27,972 bases of DNA, taken from a virus. The position numbers were made by a program, and so were the translations under genes. Positions 1 to 8,700 of this stretch are shown here, in pieces; positions within the stretch are counted from its first letter, which is position 1, and each line of letters starts with the position of its first letter. The notes beneath the pieces are model-generated. The model had not been told where the DNA came from. It saw only the letters and a list, made by a program, of their open reading frames with translations, and ran no database searches. The DNA is taken from IMG/VR virus record IMGVR_UViG_3300017751_000159, positions 1 to 27,972 of that record. The stretch is one strand, 5' to 3'.

Positions 1-351
1 GGAACTTTTAGGTATCAAACACTGGATTCACAAAGTGAAGCAGTAGTAACAACTGTTGCTACAAATAGTGTTGCCTTAAACCTTGTTATCGATGAAGATC
101 AGTTCTTTGGAACTGGTGTAGGCGCAAGTCCAATCATTGAAAAAGGATTATTTGGAACAAGTAATGAAAAAACTGAAGTAGACTTTAGAATATATTTTGA
201 AGGTTCTACTGTAACAGGTAACAAATACATAGATGGAACAGGATTTATTACTGGGTTAACACCTACAGTAAATCCAGGTTCACCATTATGGGTTACACCG
301 GTTACTATTGAAGTTAATGGAGAGTTAACAGAGGGTGAAATCACTGCTTAG
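1..351 (+). CDS. Probable major tail tube protein (C-terminal part)
   Basis: The window opens inside this reading frame; 116 residues remain before TAG. The visible part is rich in beta-forming residues and Gly/Thr/Val, with short strands such as VTPVTIEVNGELTEGEITA at the very end, as in tail-tube subunits that stack into the tube of long-tailed phages. The main argument is position: it sits just before the tail assembly chaperones and the tape measure, where siphophages keep the tube gene. A hairpin with a short T run follows (373-407), which fits a strongly expressed gene separated from weaker downstream ones. No catalytic motif is visible. It could instead be another head-tail or tail structural protein. 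The start lies outside the window. Confidence 0.6.
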   Translation, partial: GTFRYQTLDSQSEAVVTTVATNSVALNLVIDEDQFFGTGVGASPIIEKGLFGTSNEKTEVDFRIYFEGSTVTGNKYIDGTGFITGLTPTVNPGSPLWVTPVTIEVNGELTEGEITA

Positions 352-372
352 TGATTGACCACAAATAACTTT

Positions 373-407
373 AGTGAGCTACTCTTTCAAGAGGGTAGCA
401 CTCTTTT
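373..407 (+). terminator. Candidate hairpin terminator/attenuator after the tail tube gene
   Basis: AGTG (373-376) pairs with CACT (399-402), and CTACTCT (379-385) pairs with AGGGTAG (392-398) with one G-T pair; CTTTT follows at 403-407. The stem has a two-base bulge, so termination may be partial. Its place between the tube gene and the chaperone genes suits step-down of expression. It also contains the only AGCT I found in the window (377-380). Confidence 0.45.
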
Positions 408-422
408 ATACAGGAGTTCAGC

Positions 423-698
423 ATGGAACATAAATGGATGAGACTATACAAAGATGGTGTATGGACAGGCAGAGAAGACAGAATAGTCACTGTTAAAGAC
501 GGAAGCCAACACAGTATAGATGATTTAGCAAAGAAGCACGGTATAGAGTTACCTGATTCCTCACCTAAACCAAAGGCAAAAGCCAAAAAAACAATAAATA
601 AAGATATAGATATACAGGAGAATAGACATGAAGATATGGAAGGAACACTCGACAGAGGACATACTGAAGAGCATGATGGAGGAGACGGCGAAGGCTAA
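423..698 (+). CDS. Small hypothetical protein in the tail module
   Basis: This 91-residue ORF begins at an ATG with AGGAG six bases upstream. The N-terminal half looks like a folded domain (MRLYKDGVWTGREDRIVTV..., then a short helical DDLAKKHGI segment). The rest is a lysine/proline-rich linker and an acidic, histidine- and glycine-rich tail. The last 71 bases overlap the next ORF, which has its own strong ribosome site, so the C-terminal tail may be little constrained. It lies between the tube and the chaperones. I do not recognise the family. Confidence 0.65.
   Translation: MEHKWMRLYKDGVWTGREDRIVTVKDGSQHSIDDLAKKHGIELPDSSPKPKAKAKKTINKDIDIQENRHEDMEGTLDRGHTEEHDGGDGEG
593..600 (+). promoter_or_regulatory. 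AATAAATA, possible late-promoter-like octamer inside a gene
   Basis: This octamer differs by one base from the GATAAATA/TATAAATA motifs found in the non-coding gaps. It lies 28 bases before the ATG at 628. It is inside a coding sequence and no clear inverted repeat follows it, so chance is a real alternative. Confidence 0.25.
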
Positions 699-813
699 AG
701 CAGAACTTCGTTGCGCCACCAAAGATATAGAGAAAGCATCAAACAGATTAAGTTTTTGTTTGAGTGCTATAAACCACTTAACACAAGGAGATATACAGAA
801 TGAAACTAAGTGA
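628..813 (+). CDS. Small helical hypothetical protein
   Basis: This 61-residue ORF starts at an ATG preceded by AGGAG at seven-base spacing. It overlaps the preceding ORF by 71 bases and the tail chaperone ORF by 14. Residues about 8-45 are rich in Glu, Lys and Ala with heptad-like spacing, consistent with one long amphipathic or coiled-coil helix. No known family is evident. The ribosome site and its place in an unbroken chain of tail genes favour a real gene, but the long overlap is unusual. Confidence 0.6.
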   Translation: MKIWKEHSTEDILKSMMEETAKAKAELRCATKDIEKASNRLSFCLSAINHLTQGDIQNETK

Positions 814-1096
814 AATAGCGAAAGCACCAAAACTAATCAAAATAGTTTTAGATAAAGACAAAATAGTAGAAGAATATGGAGAGCCATTAGAGTTTTACAT
901 ATACGACAGACAACCATTAGAAGTTTTTGGAAGATTGGCAAATGCTGAAAAAGAAGACTTCTCACAAATAGCAAACCTAATGAAAGACTTAATCCTTGAT
1001 GAGGAAGGTAAACCTGTGATGGAAGAAGACAAGCAGTTACCGTTTGATATTGTGGTAGAAACAATGGGCGAGGTTAGTAAATACCTGGGGAAGTAA
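800..1096 (+). CDS. Tail assembly chaperone, short form (lambda gpG-like role)
   Basis: The 98-residue protein starts at ATG 800 behind AAGGAG. It is a small acidic, helical protein (KIVEEYGEPLEFYIYDRQPLE, later EEGKPVMEEDKQLPF), typical in size and charge of the short tail chaperone that coats the tape measure protein during tail assembly. The strongest evidence is the 3' end: CTG GGG AAG TAA is followed by an open -1 frame without a sensible start. This is the G/GT arrangement of lambda-type phages. The overlap of the two frames is only 1081-1096, so any shift must occur at the GGGG run. The family is assigned by context, not by visible sequence motif. Confidence 0.78.
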   Translation: MKLSEIAKAPKLIKIVLDKDKIVEEYGEPLEFYIYDRQPLEVFGRLANAEKEDFSQIANLMKDLILDEEGKPVMEEDKQLPFDIVVETMGEVSKYLGK

Positions 1097-1112
1097 CTAA
1101 CCATCCGGTTAG
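1087..1112 (+). other. Programmed -1 ribosomal frameshift site with stimulatory stem-loop
   Basis: The heptamer GGGGAAG (1087-1093) is read as CTG GGG AAG TAA in the zero frame. The tRNA on GGG at 1088-1090 can slip back one base onto GGG at 1087-1089 with full pairing. A perfect six-base stem CTAACC/GGTTAG (1097-1102 with 1107-1112, loop ATCC) follows right after the stop codon. In the -1 frame, stop codons lie at 1075 and 1078, so the shift is confined to 16 bases. The site resembles lambda's G-GGA-AAG but depends on P-site slippage. Confidence 0.75.
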
Positions 1113-1392
1113 ACCAGGACATTCGGATACAAACTTTATCTTGTTATTAGATACACTTGCTACAAGATACAGCAAGTTACCTTCTCAAGTAATAGTAGAA
1201 GGAGATAGTTTTGATTTAATGGTAATGGATGTAGCATTAACCTACGAGAAATACCAAAGAGACAAAGAAGGCGGAAATATAGATACAGGAATGTATGATA
1301 TGGACGCATTACAACAAGCGGCAAATAAGGCCAAAGAGAATCATGAGAATAGACAGCAGAGTATTTCAGAAAAGAATGAAAGCACTAAGTAA
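1090..1392 (+). CDS. Tail assembly chaperone, frameshift extension (gpT-like part)
   Basis: This -1 frame segment is reached by the frameshift from the upstream chaperone and adds 100 residues, giving a fusion of about 197 residues. It reads LLLDTLATRYSKLPSQVIVE then a helical region (ALTYEKYQRD) and a polar C-terminus. In lambda, the T extension of GT contacts the tail tube subunit while the G part binds the tape measure; the same role is inferred here. An in-frame TTG at 1141 could be taken as a start, but it has no ribosome site and would leave the open, conserved-looking codons 1090-1140 unexplained. The end overlaps the next gene by 50 bases. Confidence 0.72.
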   Translation, partial: EVTNHPVRPGHSDTNFILLLDTLATRYSKLPSQVIVEGDSFDLMVMDVALTYEKYQRDKEGGNIDTGMYDMDALQQAANKAKENHENRQQSISEKNESTK

Positions 1393-1624
1393 AGTGCCAG
1401 ATCAACTGTTAAAGAATGCTGAACAAGAACTCAAAGCCAATACACCTGTTAAATCAGGTAATGCCCGTAATAAAACAAAGTTGCGTGGAGATAAGATCCG
1501 CAGTAACTATCCGTATGCTGGAAGATTAGATAGTGGGTGGAGTAAACAAGCACCAAATGGTTTTACAGAACCCACTATAGACTTCATGGGTAAGAATATA
1601 GATAAACTAACAAAGAGAATATAA
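1343..1624 (+). CDS. Minor tail / tail-completion protein, HK97 gp10-like pattern
   Basis: I place the start at ATG 1343 (93 residues, basic), because the longer frame from 1295 lacks a ribosome site and is fully inside the chaperone extension. The sequence has the pattern NTPVKSGNARN, then NYPYAGRLDSGWSKQAPNGF and a final hydrophobic motif TEPTIDFM. That resembles the TPVdTG...Y...fG...aPnGF..P arrangement of HK97 gp10-type proteins, which finish the tail end or connect to the head. The position just before the tape measure is later than usual for that family. Assigned from pattern and context; moderate certainty. Confidence 0.6.
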   Translation: MRIDSRVFQKRMKALSKVPDQLLKNAEQELKANTPVKSGNARNKTKLRGDKIRSNYPYAGRLDSGWSKQAPNGFTEPTIDFMGKNIDKLTKRI

Positions 1625-1625
1625 C

Positions 1626-3956
1626 ATGGCTAAAGATATCAGTGTAGCATTAGAGTTAGACAGTAAACAGTTTAATCAAGGTATTAAACAAAGCACTACT
1701 TCAGTAAAACAGTTTGGCGATGAATCAAAAGCCAGTTTTGCTAAGTCAGCCGCGGCAGCCGCCGCACTTGCTGGAGCATTTGCTGGATTGCGTAAAGGCT
1801 TAAATGTAGCCGCAACATTCCAAGACTTACAAAGTAGTTTGAATACTGTATTTGGTAGTGTTGATGCTGGAACAGCCGCATTCAAAAGAGTTACTGATAT
1901 AGCAAGTCAAACACAGTTCTCTGTTCAAGATATCACAAAGGCATTTATAGCACTAAAAGGTTCAGGCATTGAACCCACAGAAGATACCATACTAACATTT
2001 GCCAAAGCGGCGGCTGTTACCATAGACCAAATAGGCTCATTTGAGGCAGCCATTAGACTGTTATCAAGAAGTTTTGCTGGTGGTGTTGGATTAGAAGAAC
2101 TAAACGCACTAAATGACAGAGGTGTCCCAGTATTCACAATCCTCAAAGAAAAGTTAAACATAACAAAAGATGAAATAAATGCGTTCTCCAAAACAGCAGG
2201 TGGAACAGCAAAAATCATTGAAGCATTAGGTGAAGGTATCAATGAAAAGTTTGGTGATGCGTTAGCAAATAGATTAGAAAACACAAACCAAAGAATAAGC
2301 AACTTCAATGACCAGTTAAGCATACTGGCAAACAATGCCTTATCAGATACCAATGAAGGTTTTGGTGAACTGTTAAAGAACTTAACTGAAACCATATCAA
2401 ACTTAAACAGTAATGTAGAAAAAATAACCAAAGTTACTGATGCCTTTATTGATTTAGCAAAAGCAATAGGCTTATTGTTTATAGGTAACAAGATAGGTAA
2501 GTTCACAGGTTCATTTGTGACCAACTTAGGCAGAGTAAATGCTTCAACATTAAAATCAGCAACAGGATTCACCGCACTTAAGACAGGATTAACAGCACTT
2601 GGTAGACAGTTTGGCTTTATATCAATGAAAACAGCAAAACTAAGCACAGGAGCAAGACTTATATTAGGTTTTGGTGCTTCTATAAGTGGTTTACTAACTG
2701 GAACAGCAATAATAATGGGGTTAGTAGCCGCATTTACGGCACTAAATGCCATATTATCAGATTCACCATCAGAGTTTGATGTGATGAAGGATGCTATAGA
2801 CAAGGCATCAGGCGCATATGACAGAATAAATGACAGATTACTGATAGCACAAGAAAGATTAAAGCATTATCAAGAACAAGGTGACAGAGGTAAGTTTGGT
2901 GGTGGCACCAGTTACATTGAAAATGCTCAAAAACAAGTTGATAGACTAACTGACTTATTAGCAGAAAGTAAAAAAGAACTAACAGCACTACAAGAAAAAT
3001 ACCAACAAGCGGCAGGCATGGTAGGACCACCATTACCACTTGGATTTGTTAGAAAAACCAATGATGAAAAAGAAACAAGCAAGTTCTTAGATGACCTTAA
3101 TGCTAAAATAGAAGGTGTTAATGACAACTTCCGTAGCACAAAACAGTTCAAGATATACATAGACAGTCTCAAAGAGATTGAAAGCCAAATAACCAGCAAT
3201 GAAGAATGGATAGAATATGAAAAAGCCATAAGAAAAGTTGAAACAGCATTTAATATGAGTGTAAAAGATCTTGAAGTAGTAAAAACAAGATATCAAGAAC
3301 TAAATGATGAAATAGGCCAAGTAGATGACTTTGAATCATATAATGCTATGCTTGACACTATCAATGAAGCATTGAAAGATGGTGATATCAACTTAGCACA
3401 ATACAAGTTAGCAGTTAGTTTACTCAAAGACAGTTTATCAGAATCAGAAGTAGGCATGGCAGTATTCTTAAATGGTATAGCAGATATTGATACGGCTATA
3501 TCAAATGATTTAGCAAACGCATTATTTGAAGGTGAAAATGCCATAGACAGTCTAAAAGCCACATTCAAAGACGCAATCAAACAAATGATAGCAGACACAA
3601 TAAGATTAATGGTAGTCCAAACAGCCTTAAAAGCAATATTTGGATTCTTTGGATACACGGCAGACTTTGCTCCAACAGGAGGCATAAGCAGTCTTGAAAA
3701 GAGAGCAAGTGGTGGTCCAGTAATGAAAAACAAACCATACATAGTAGGTGAAAAAGGACCAGAACTATTTGTGCCAGGAGCAAGTGGTGGTATAGTGCCT
3801 AATCATCAAATAGGTGGTGGCAGTCAAACTATTAACTATAATATAAATGCTATAGACACAGCCTCATTCCAGGCAAGAATAGCACAAGATCCTCAGTTCT
3901 TACATGCTGTGGTAAGCAAAGGCGCAAATGATTTACCATCAGGTAGGAGATTTTAA
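1626..3956 (+). CDS. Tail tape measure protein
   Basis: This 776-residue protein sets tail length and passes into the host envelope during DNA ejection. The N-terminus (ISVALELDSKQFNQGIKQST) is the usual start of this family. An alanine-rich helical stretch follows, then hydrophobic segments near residues 278-289 and 347-375 (GASISGLLTGTAIIMGLVAA), long coiled-coil-like regions (about 390-560) and a C-terminal domain with GGPVMKNKPYIVGEKGPELF near 695-712, a hallmark of lambda-like tape measures. No peptidase or lysozyme domain is visible. With the usual rule of about 1.5 angstroms per residue, a tail of roughly 115 nm is inferred. The stop overlaps the next ATG by one base (TAATG). Confidence 0.95.
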   Translation: MAKDISVALELDSKQFNQGIKQSTTSVKQFGDESKASFAKSAAAAAALAGAFAGLRKGLNVAATFQDLQSSLNTVFGSVDAGTAAFKRVTDIASQTQFSVQDITKAFIALKGSGIEPTEDTILTFAKAAAVTIDQIGSFEAAIRLLSRSFAGGVGLEELNALNDRGVPVFTILKEKLNITKDEINAFSKTAGGTAKIIEALGEGINEKFGDALANRLENTNQRISNFNDQLSILANNALSDTNEGFGELLKNLTETISNLNSNVEKITKVTDAFIDLAKAIGLLFIGNKIGKFTGSFVTNLGRVNASTLKSATGFTALKTGLTALGRQFGFISMKTAKLSTGARLILGFGASISGLLTGTAIIMGLVAAFTALNAILSDSPSEFDVMKDAIDKASGAYDRINDRLLIAQERLKHYQEQGDRGKFGGGTSYIENAQKQVDRLTDLLAESKKELTALQEKYQQAAGMVGPPLPLGFVRKTNDEKETSKFLDDLNAKIEGVNDNFRSTKQFKIYIDSLKEIESQITSNEEWIEYEKAIRKVETAFNMSVKDLEVVKTRYQELNDEIGQVDDFESYNAMLDTINEALKDGDINLAQYKLAVSLLKDSLSESEVGMAVFLNGIADIDTAISNDLANALFEGENAIDSLKATFKDAIKQMIADTIRLMVVQTALKAIFGFFGYTADFAPTGGISSLEKRASGGPVMKNKPYIVGEKGPELFVPGASGGIVPNHQIGGGSQTINYNINAIDTASFQARIAQDPQFLHAVVSKGANDLPSGRRF

Positions 3957-4621
3957 TGAGTTTTCAAACAATAATAAACAATAGCACAAACATAACCATA
4001 AACAATATGCCTATTACAGGTGCTGTCATGAGTAGAAGTCAAAGATTAAAGACAGCAAGTAGAGGCCCTGCTATATACACATTTGAAGTTAATGTAGCAA
4101 GAGCATTTGAATGGAGTGGTGCTAACAGAGGTATGTTAAAGGTATTAAAAACAAAGAAAAACACCACAGAAGAAGAAATAAAACTCAGTGCCACAACTGG
4201 TATGGGTTATATCATGGGCTATGCTGGAACAGTGGCTAACTCAGAACTTGCTAAGTTTGATATATTCTCATTTACTGGATCAACAATGGTTATAGATATT
4301 AATGCCGCAACTATATCAGCGGCAGATACCATATTTGATGTAGGTGATTACATACAACCAGCAAACAGCAGATACACATATCAAGTAAAACAAGCAGTAT
4401 TAGGATCAGAAATAGTAGCAGGACAGTTTACTTTACAGTTAAACAGAAATGTATTACCAAGTTCATCAGATGGTTTTGTTAACATAGTAGGACAAGCACT
4501 AAATGTTGCTAACAACTGTACTTTTCATGTTAAATGCTTAAAGATGCCTACTCACACATTAATGCCAGGTAAGTTATTTACATTTGATGGCAGTTTTCAG
4601 TTCGTAGAGGTAATATTATAA
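3956..4621 (+). CDS. Minor tail protein (lambda M / distal-tail position)
   Basis: This 221-residue protein is translationally coupled to the tape measure through TAATG. It starts with polar, strand-forming repeats (TIINNSTNITINNMPITGAV) and contains an ERR-like N-terminal domain (FEVNVARAFEWSGANRGMLKVLK). The middle strands surround VGDYIQPANSRYTYQVK, and the end (MPTHTLMPGKLFTFDGSFQFVEVIL) resembles a domain that closes on the tail tip ring. Position right after the tape measure matches lambda gpM or the distal tail protein of other siphophages, which link the tube end to the tip complex. No specific family motif is certain. Confidence 0.65.
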   Translation: MSFQTIINNSTNITINNMPITGAVMSRSQRLKTASRGPAIYTFEVNVARAFEWSGANRGMLKVLKTKKNTTEEEIKLSATTGMGYIMGYAGTVANSELAKFDIFSFTGSTMVIDINAATISAADTIFDVGDYIQPANSRYTYQVKQAVLGSEIVAGQFTLQLNRNVLPSSSDGFVNIVGQALNVANNCTFHVKCLKMPTHTLMPGKLFTFDGSFQFVEVIL

Positions 4622-4622
4622 A

Positions 4623-5276
4623 ATGGCAACAACAATAACACCAGTAGTAGGAGCAACAGACATACAAACAGTTATGTTTATAGAGTTAGGCCCTATAGAA
4701 GGCACAACTTACTACATAGCAAACACATATAAGCCTTACACAATAGGCACAACCACTTATACAGCACTTGGCAGTCTTGTAGGTATGACAAATATCAAAG
4801 ATGAGTTGCGTGTTAGTAATGGTGATATAGGTGTGGTGTTTAGTGGTATACCCACAGACCAAGACTATGTAAACTTGGTGTTAAACAGCAAAGTAAAGGG
4901 TGCTCCAATAAAGATCAGCAGAGGATTTATTGACAATAATGGTAACCTTGAAGGCAATACTGTATACACAAGATTTAATGGTATTATACATAACTACAGT
5001 ATTTCAGAAAGCAGAGAACAGTTTAGCACAGAAACTTATCATAGTGTAACTCTACAATGCTCTAACATAAACACTATATTAGAAAATAGAATAGCAGGTA
5101 GAAAAACCAATGAACAAGGTATGAAAGCATACTATCCAAATGATGGCAGTTTTGACAGAGTAGCAACACTTATGTCAACAGCATTTGATTTTGGTAAACC
5201 AGCAAACTCAAATGGCACAGGTAGTGCTGGTAGTGGCAGAGGTGGTGGTAATAATAGATCATCCTCGTCAAAATAA
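4623..5276 (+). CDS. Minor tail / tip hub protein (lambda L position, DUF2163-like pattern)
   Basis: This 217-residue protein opens one base after the previous stop. The central region (IKISRGFIDNNGN...TRFNGIIHNYSISE) followed by TLQCSNINTILENRIAGRKT and YYPNDGSFDRVATLMSTAFDFGKP is a pattern seen in tail-tip hub proteins where strands of a barrel are followed by a GRkTN..... and pgD..f..v segment. The last 25 residues are a flexible Gly/Ser tail. Lambda gpL carries an iron-sulphur cysteine cluster; this protein has only one cysteine in view, so it is not a close gpL copy. Role by context: connects the distal tail ring to the tip protein. Confidence 0.65.
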   Translation: MATTITPVVGATDIQTVMFIELGPIEGTTYYIANTYKPYTIGTTTYTALGSLVGMTNIKDELRVSNGDIGVVFSGIPTDQDYVNLVLNSKVKGAPIKISRGFIDNNGNLEGNTVYTRFNGIIHNYSISESREQFSTETYHSVTLQCSNINTILENRIAGRKTNEQGMKAYYPNDGSFDRVATLMSTAFDFGKPANSNGTGSAGSGRGGGNNRSSSSK

Positions 5277-5300
5277 TGAATAGAAAAAGGATATACAGAT

Positions 5301-5765
5301 ATGAAAGTGAGACCAGCAACACAGGCAGATGATGATGCCATTATTGAAATATTAAAACAGTTTGCGGAAGAACAACCATTTGGTAAACTGAAAATACATG
5401 CTTCAGCATACAATGATCACCATGTTAGAAAGGTGTTAAGTGCTATAAGAACAGGTGGATTATGCTTGTTAGCAACAGAAAAAGAACAAATAGTAGGTGT
5501 GTTCATGAGCGTGGTATTACCAGATATGTGGTTACCAAATATGCGTATCATGAATGAACTTGTTTGGTGGGTTGATCCACAGTATAGAGATACCAGTGCT
5601 GGATTAAGATTACTAAAAGAATATACAAAGGTAGGAGAGAAAATGGTAAACAAAGGTGACATTCACACATTTACACTAACCCTGTTAGAAAACTCCCCTA
5701 AACTAAACATTGAAAAAAGAGGTTGGTCACCAGTAGAGACTAACTATGTATTTGGAGAAAAATAG
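5301..5765 (+). CDS. GNAT-family N-acyltransferase inside the tail module
   Basis: This 154-residue protein begins MKVRPATQADDDAIIEILKQ, the usual first strand and helix of the GNAT fold. It has a central strand (GLCLLATEKEQIVGVFMSVV, about 53-72) and the acyl-CoA binding strand-loop-helix ELVWWVDPQYRDTSAGLRLL (86-105), where the Q-x-x-x-x-x-G/A type loop binds the pantetheine phosphate. A final strand region is near residue 120. The ribosome site is AAAAAGGA. The substrate cannot be read. It lies where lambda has its K peptidase, between tip genes, so it may modify a virion protein or a host target delivered late. A GNAT beside tail genes is known in several marine phages. Confidence 0.85.
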   Translation: MKVRPATQADDDAIIEILKQFAEEQPFGKLKIHASAYNDHHVRKVLSAIRTGGLCLLATEKEQIVGVFMSVVLPDMWLPNMRIMNELVWWVDPQYRDTSAGLRLLKEYTKVGEKMVNKGDIHTFTLTLLENSPKLNIEKRGWSPVETNYVFGEK

Positions 5766-8700
5766 ATGGCAGTATTCTCAGCAATAGCGGCTACATTTAA
5801 CTACTTGGTATACACAGGTATTGTGTTAGTAGGTGCCGGTGGCGCAGGAACATTATTGGCTATTCAAGCCACAGCCGCATTACTTACAGGTGCTATAGTT
5901 AGTGGTGTTAGTAAAGGTATAGGTAAAATGCTTATGCCAGACTTCCCCACAGGAACAACAGGCACAAATGCTGGAGTAAGAGTTCAGTTAGCACCAGATA
6001 CAGGATATAGAGTTCCTGTAGTATATGGTTCAGCATTTCAAAATGGTATTATAACAGATGCCGCAATAAGTTCAGACAATCAAACAATGACCTATGTGTT
6101 AACATTAGGTGAAAAAACAGATGGTAATACCACATGTGGTGATATATTCTGGAATGACAAGAAGTTGGTATTTGGCAGTTCAACATCACCAAATGTAACA
6201 AGCACAATAGACGAAGATGGCACAACAAGCACAGATTATGCTAACAATGTAGAAGTATATGTGTATGATGGCTTTGGCGATAACCCAATAAGAGGAACAG
6301 TAGATGCTTACACATTGGTAGACCATTGGACAAGCACAGAAAAGAACTCAGGCACAATATTTGCTATCATAAAAGTAACATATGATCCAGAAGCACAACT
6401 TACTGGCTTGGGCACAATGACTTTTCACCTCACTAACAGCATAAACAATCCAGCAGATGTATTTGATGACTTTTTAACTAACACAAGATATGGTGCCGGC
6501 ATAGCCTCTGGTGATATAGACAGCACTTCATTACAACAACTTAGAAGTTACAGTAATGAACTAATAGATTACACTGACCAAAATGGTGCCGCACAACAAC
6601 AAGCAAGATACACTATAAATGGTGTGGTAAACACAGCAGAAGACTGTAGAACAACCATTGATAGACTGTTAACAGCATGTAACAGTTTCTTTACATATGA
6701 TGCCAAAATAGGCAAATGGAAAATAACACCAAATAAAACACAAAGCACAAACAATATACCTGTGTTCAATGATGACAATGTGTTATCAGAATATAAGTTT
6801 TCAAGCACAGCACTTGAATCAGCATTCAATAGTGTAGAAGTAGAGTTTCCAGACAAAGATCAAAAAGACAAAAACAACTATGTGACCATAGACTTACCTG
6901 CTAACTTGCGTGAAACCAATGAACCAGACAATGGCATGACATTGAGAATGGAGTTTGTTAACAATAATGTTCAAGCAGAGTATTTGGCAAATCAACAACT
7001 AAGACAAACCAGAGATGATTTAGTTGTGATGTTCACAGCAGATTATACCACATTAGGCATAGACGCAGGTGATCTTGTTAAGATATTTGAAGATCAAGTA
7101 TATGGGCAAAACAACAAAGTATACAGAGTAGTTCAAACAGTAGAAAAAGAAGCAGACAATGGTATGCTCACAGTAGAGTTTACATGTCTTGAGTATAACT
7201 CAGATGTATACACAGTAGAACCAATAACAGAGTTTACACCAGCACCTAACAGTGATATTACACTATTTAACCGTGTAGGAACGCCTACAACGCCCACTGT
7301 TGACAATGAAAGAAGTTTACTTAGTTTACCCGCATTTGATATAAACACTAACACACCAGCAAGTGGCATATACACAAGAGCAGAAGCATGGTTTGACACA
7401 AACAGTAACATGTCAAGTAAAAAACTGTTAGCAACATATAGATCACCAACAACTATAGGCACAGGCACAGAAGTAGAGTTCACAATCAAAGGTTTAGCCA
7501 GTGGCACATACTATTATCAAACCAGAGTAGGTAATGATGAGGCATTTGGACCATACAGTAGCACATCAAGTGCTCACAACTGGACAGCCAATGTATTAAT
7601 CAATCCTATTACTATTATAGACAGCAATGAACCAGTGCTAACAGCAGTTAATGGTAACTTGGTTGTTAACTCAGGCAGTATTGGCACAACATACTTAGAT
7701 AGTGCTGTTAATACCATATTAACCAATGCGGCCAGTGCCGTAGTAGTGCCAACATATAACTATTTCACAACTACAAATGCCGCGGCACCAAGTGATAGTG
7801 TGTTTAACAGTCAAGTAGGTAGAGATCCTATTGAAGATGACATAGTTGTAGCAACTAAGAGTGGTGACACAACAGTTCAAAAAGGTTATATACACAATGG
7901 CACAAACTTTGTTGAAAACACAAACTTCTTTAGTGGTGGCTTAATCACAGACGGAACTATAGGCGCAGATGCCATAGTTGCTAACACTATTACCACAGAT
8001 AAACTTAACTTTACTCCAGTTACTTCAGTAGCAGGTGTAACAGGTGCTTCAATATCAACAGCACAACTTAGCACCGCAGGTCTTAGGTTTACCACAGACG
8101 CAGTAGCATCAAGTTTATTATCAGGCACAGTTGATGTAGCAAATGGTGGAACAGGCAGAACATCAACAAGTTCATATGTAGCAGACTTAAATGCTCAAGG
8201 TTTGAGATTAACATCAGAAACAGTTGACACAGGATTACTAACAGGTAGTGCTATACCAGAAAGTCTCGGTGGCACAGGTGTTACATCAAGAAGTGCTATG
8301 TATTCAGCAGATGGTGTTAGATTAACATCACAAACAGTTCCTCTAAGTCAAACAACAGGTGTATTACCAACAGGACAAGGTGGAACAGGATCAAATAGTT
8401 TAAGTGCTATGTTCACAGCAGAAGGCGTGAGATTAGACAGTCAATCAGTTCCTTTTGCTGATGTAACAGGATCAGTGCCAGAGTCACAAGGAGGCACAGG
8501 AGCAACAAGTTTAAGTGCGGCCTTAACAGCAGAAGGTGTTAGATTCACATCACAAACTATACCATTTGGTGAAATAACAGGCACAGTTCCTCAAAACCAA
8601 GGTGGAACAGGCTCAACAAGTTTTGCTTCAGCCTTAACAGCACAAGGTGTAGGTTTTGTTAGTGGTTCAAACGCAAACTTAGGTGCTTTAGCATCTTTAG

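Noticed and set aside
585-591. A7 run as another frameshift site
   Set aside because: Either shift meets a stop within a few codons and no extension frame exists.
1295-1342. Longer start for the minor tail protein
   Set aside because: The extra residues lie inside the chaperone extension and lack a ribosome site; ATG 1343 fits better.
1141-1392. Separate gene starting at TTG 1141
   Set aside because: No ribosome site, and the frame is open back to 1081 where a frameshift site joins it to the upstream ORF; treated as the frameshift extension.
1925-2803. Minus-strand frame of 292 residues opposite the tape measure
   Set aside because: Shadow of the tape measure: composition mirrors the plus-strand codons and there is no ribosome site or promoter motif.
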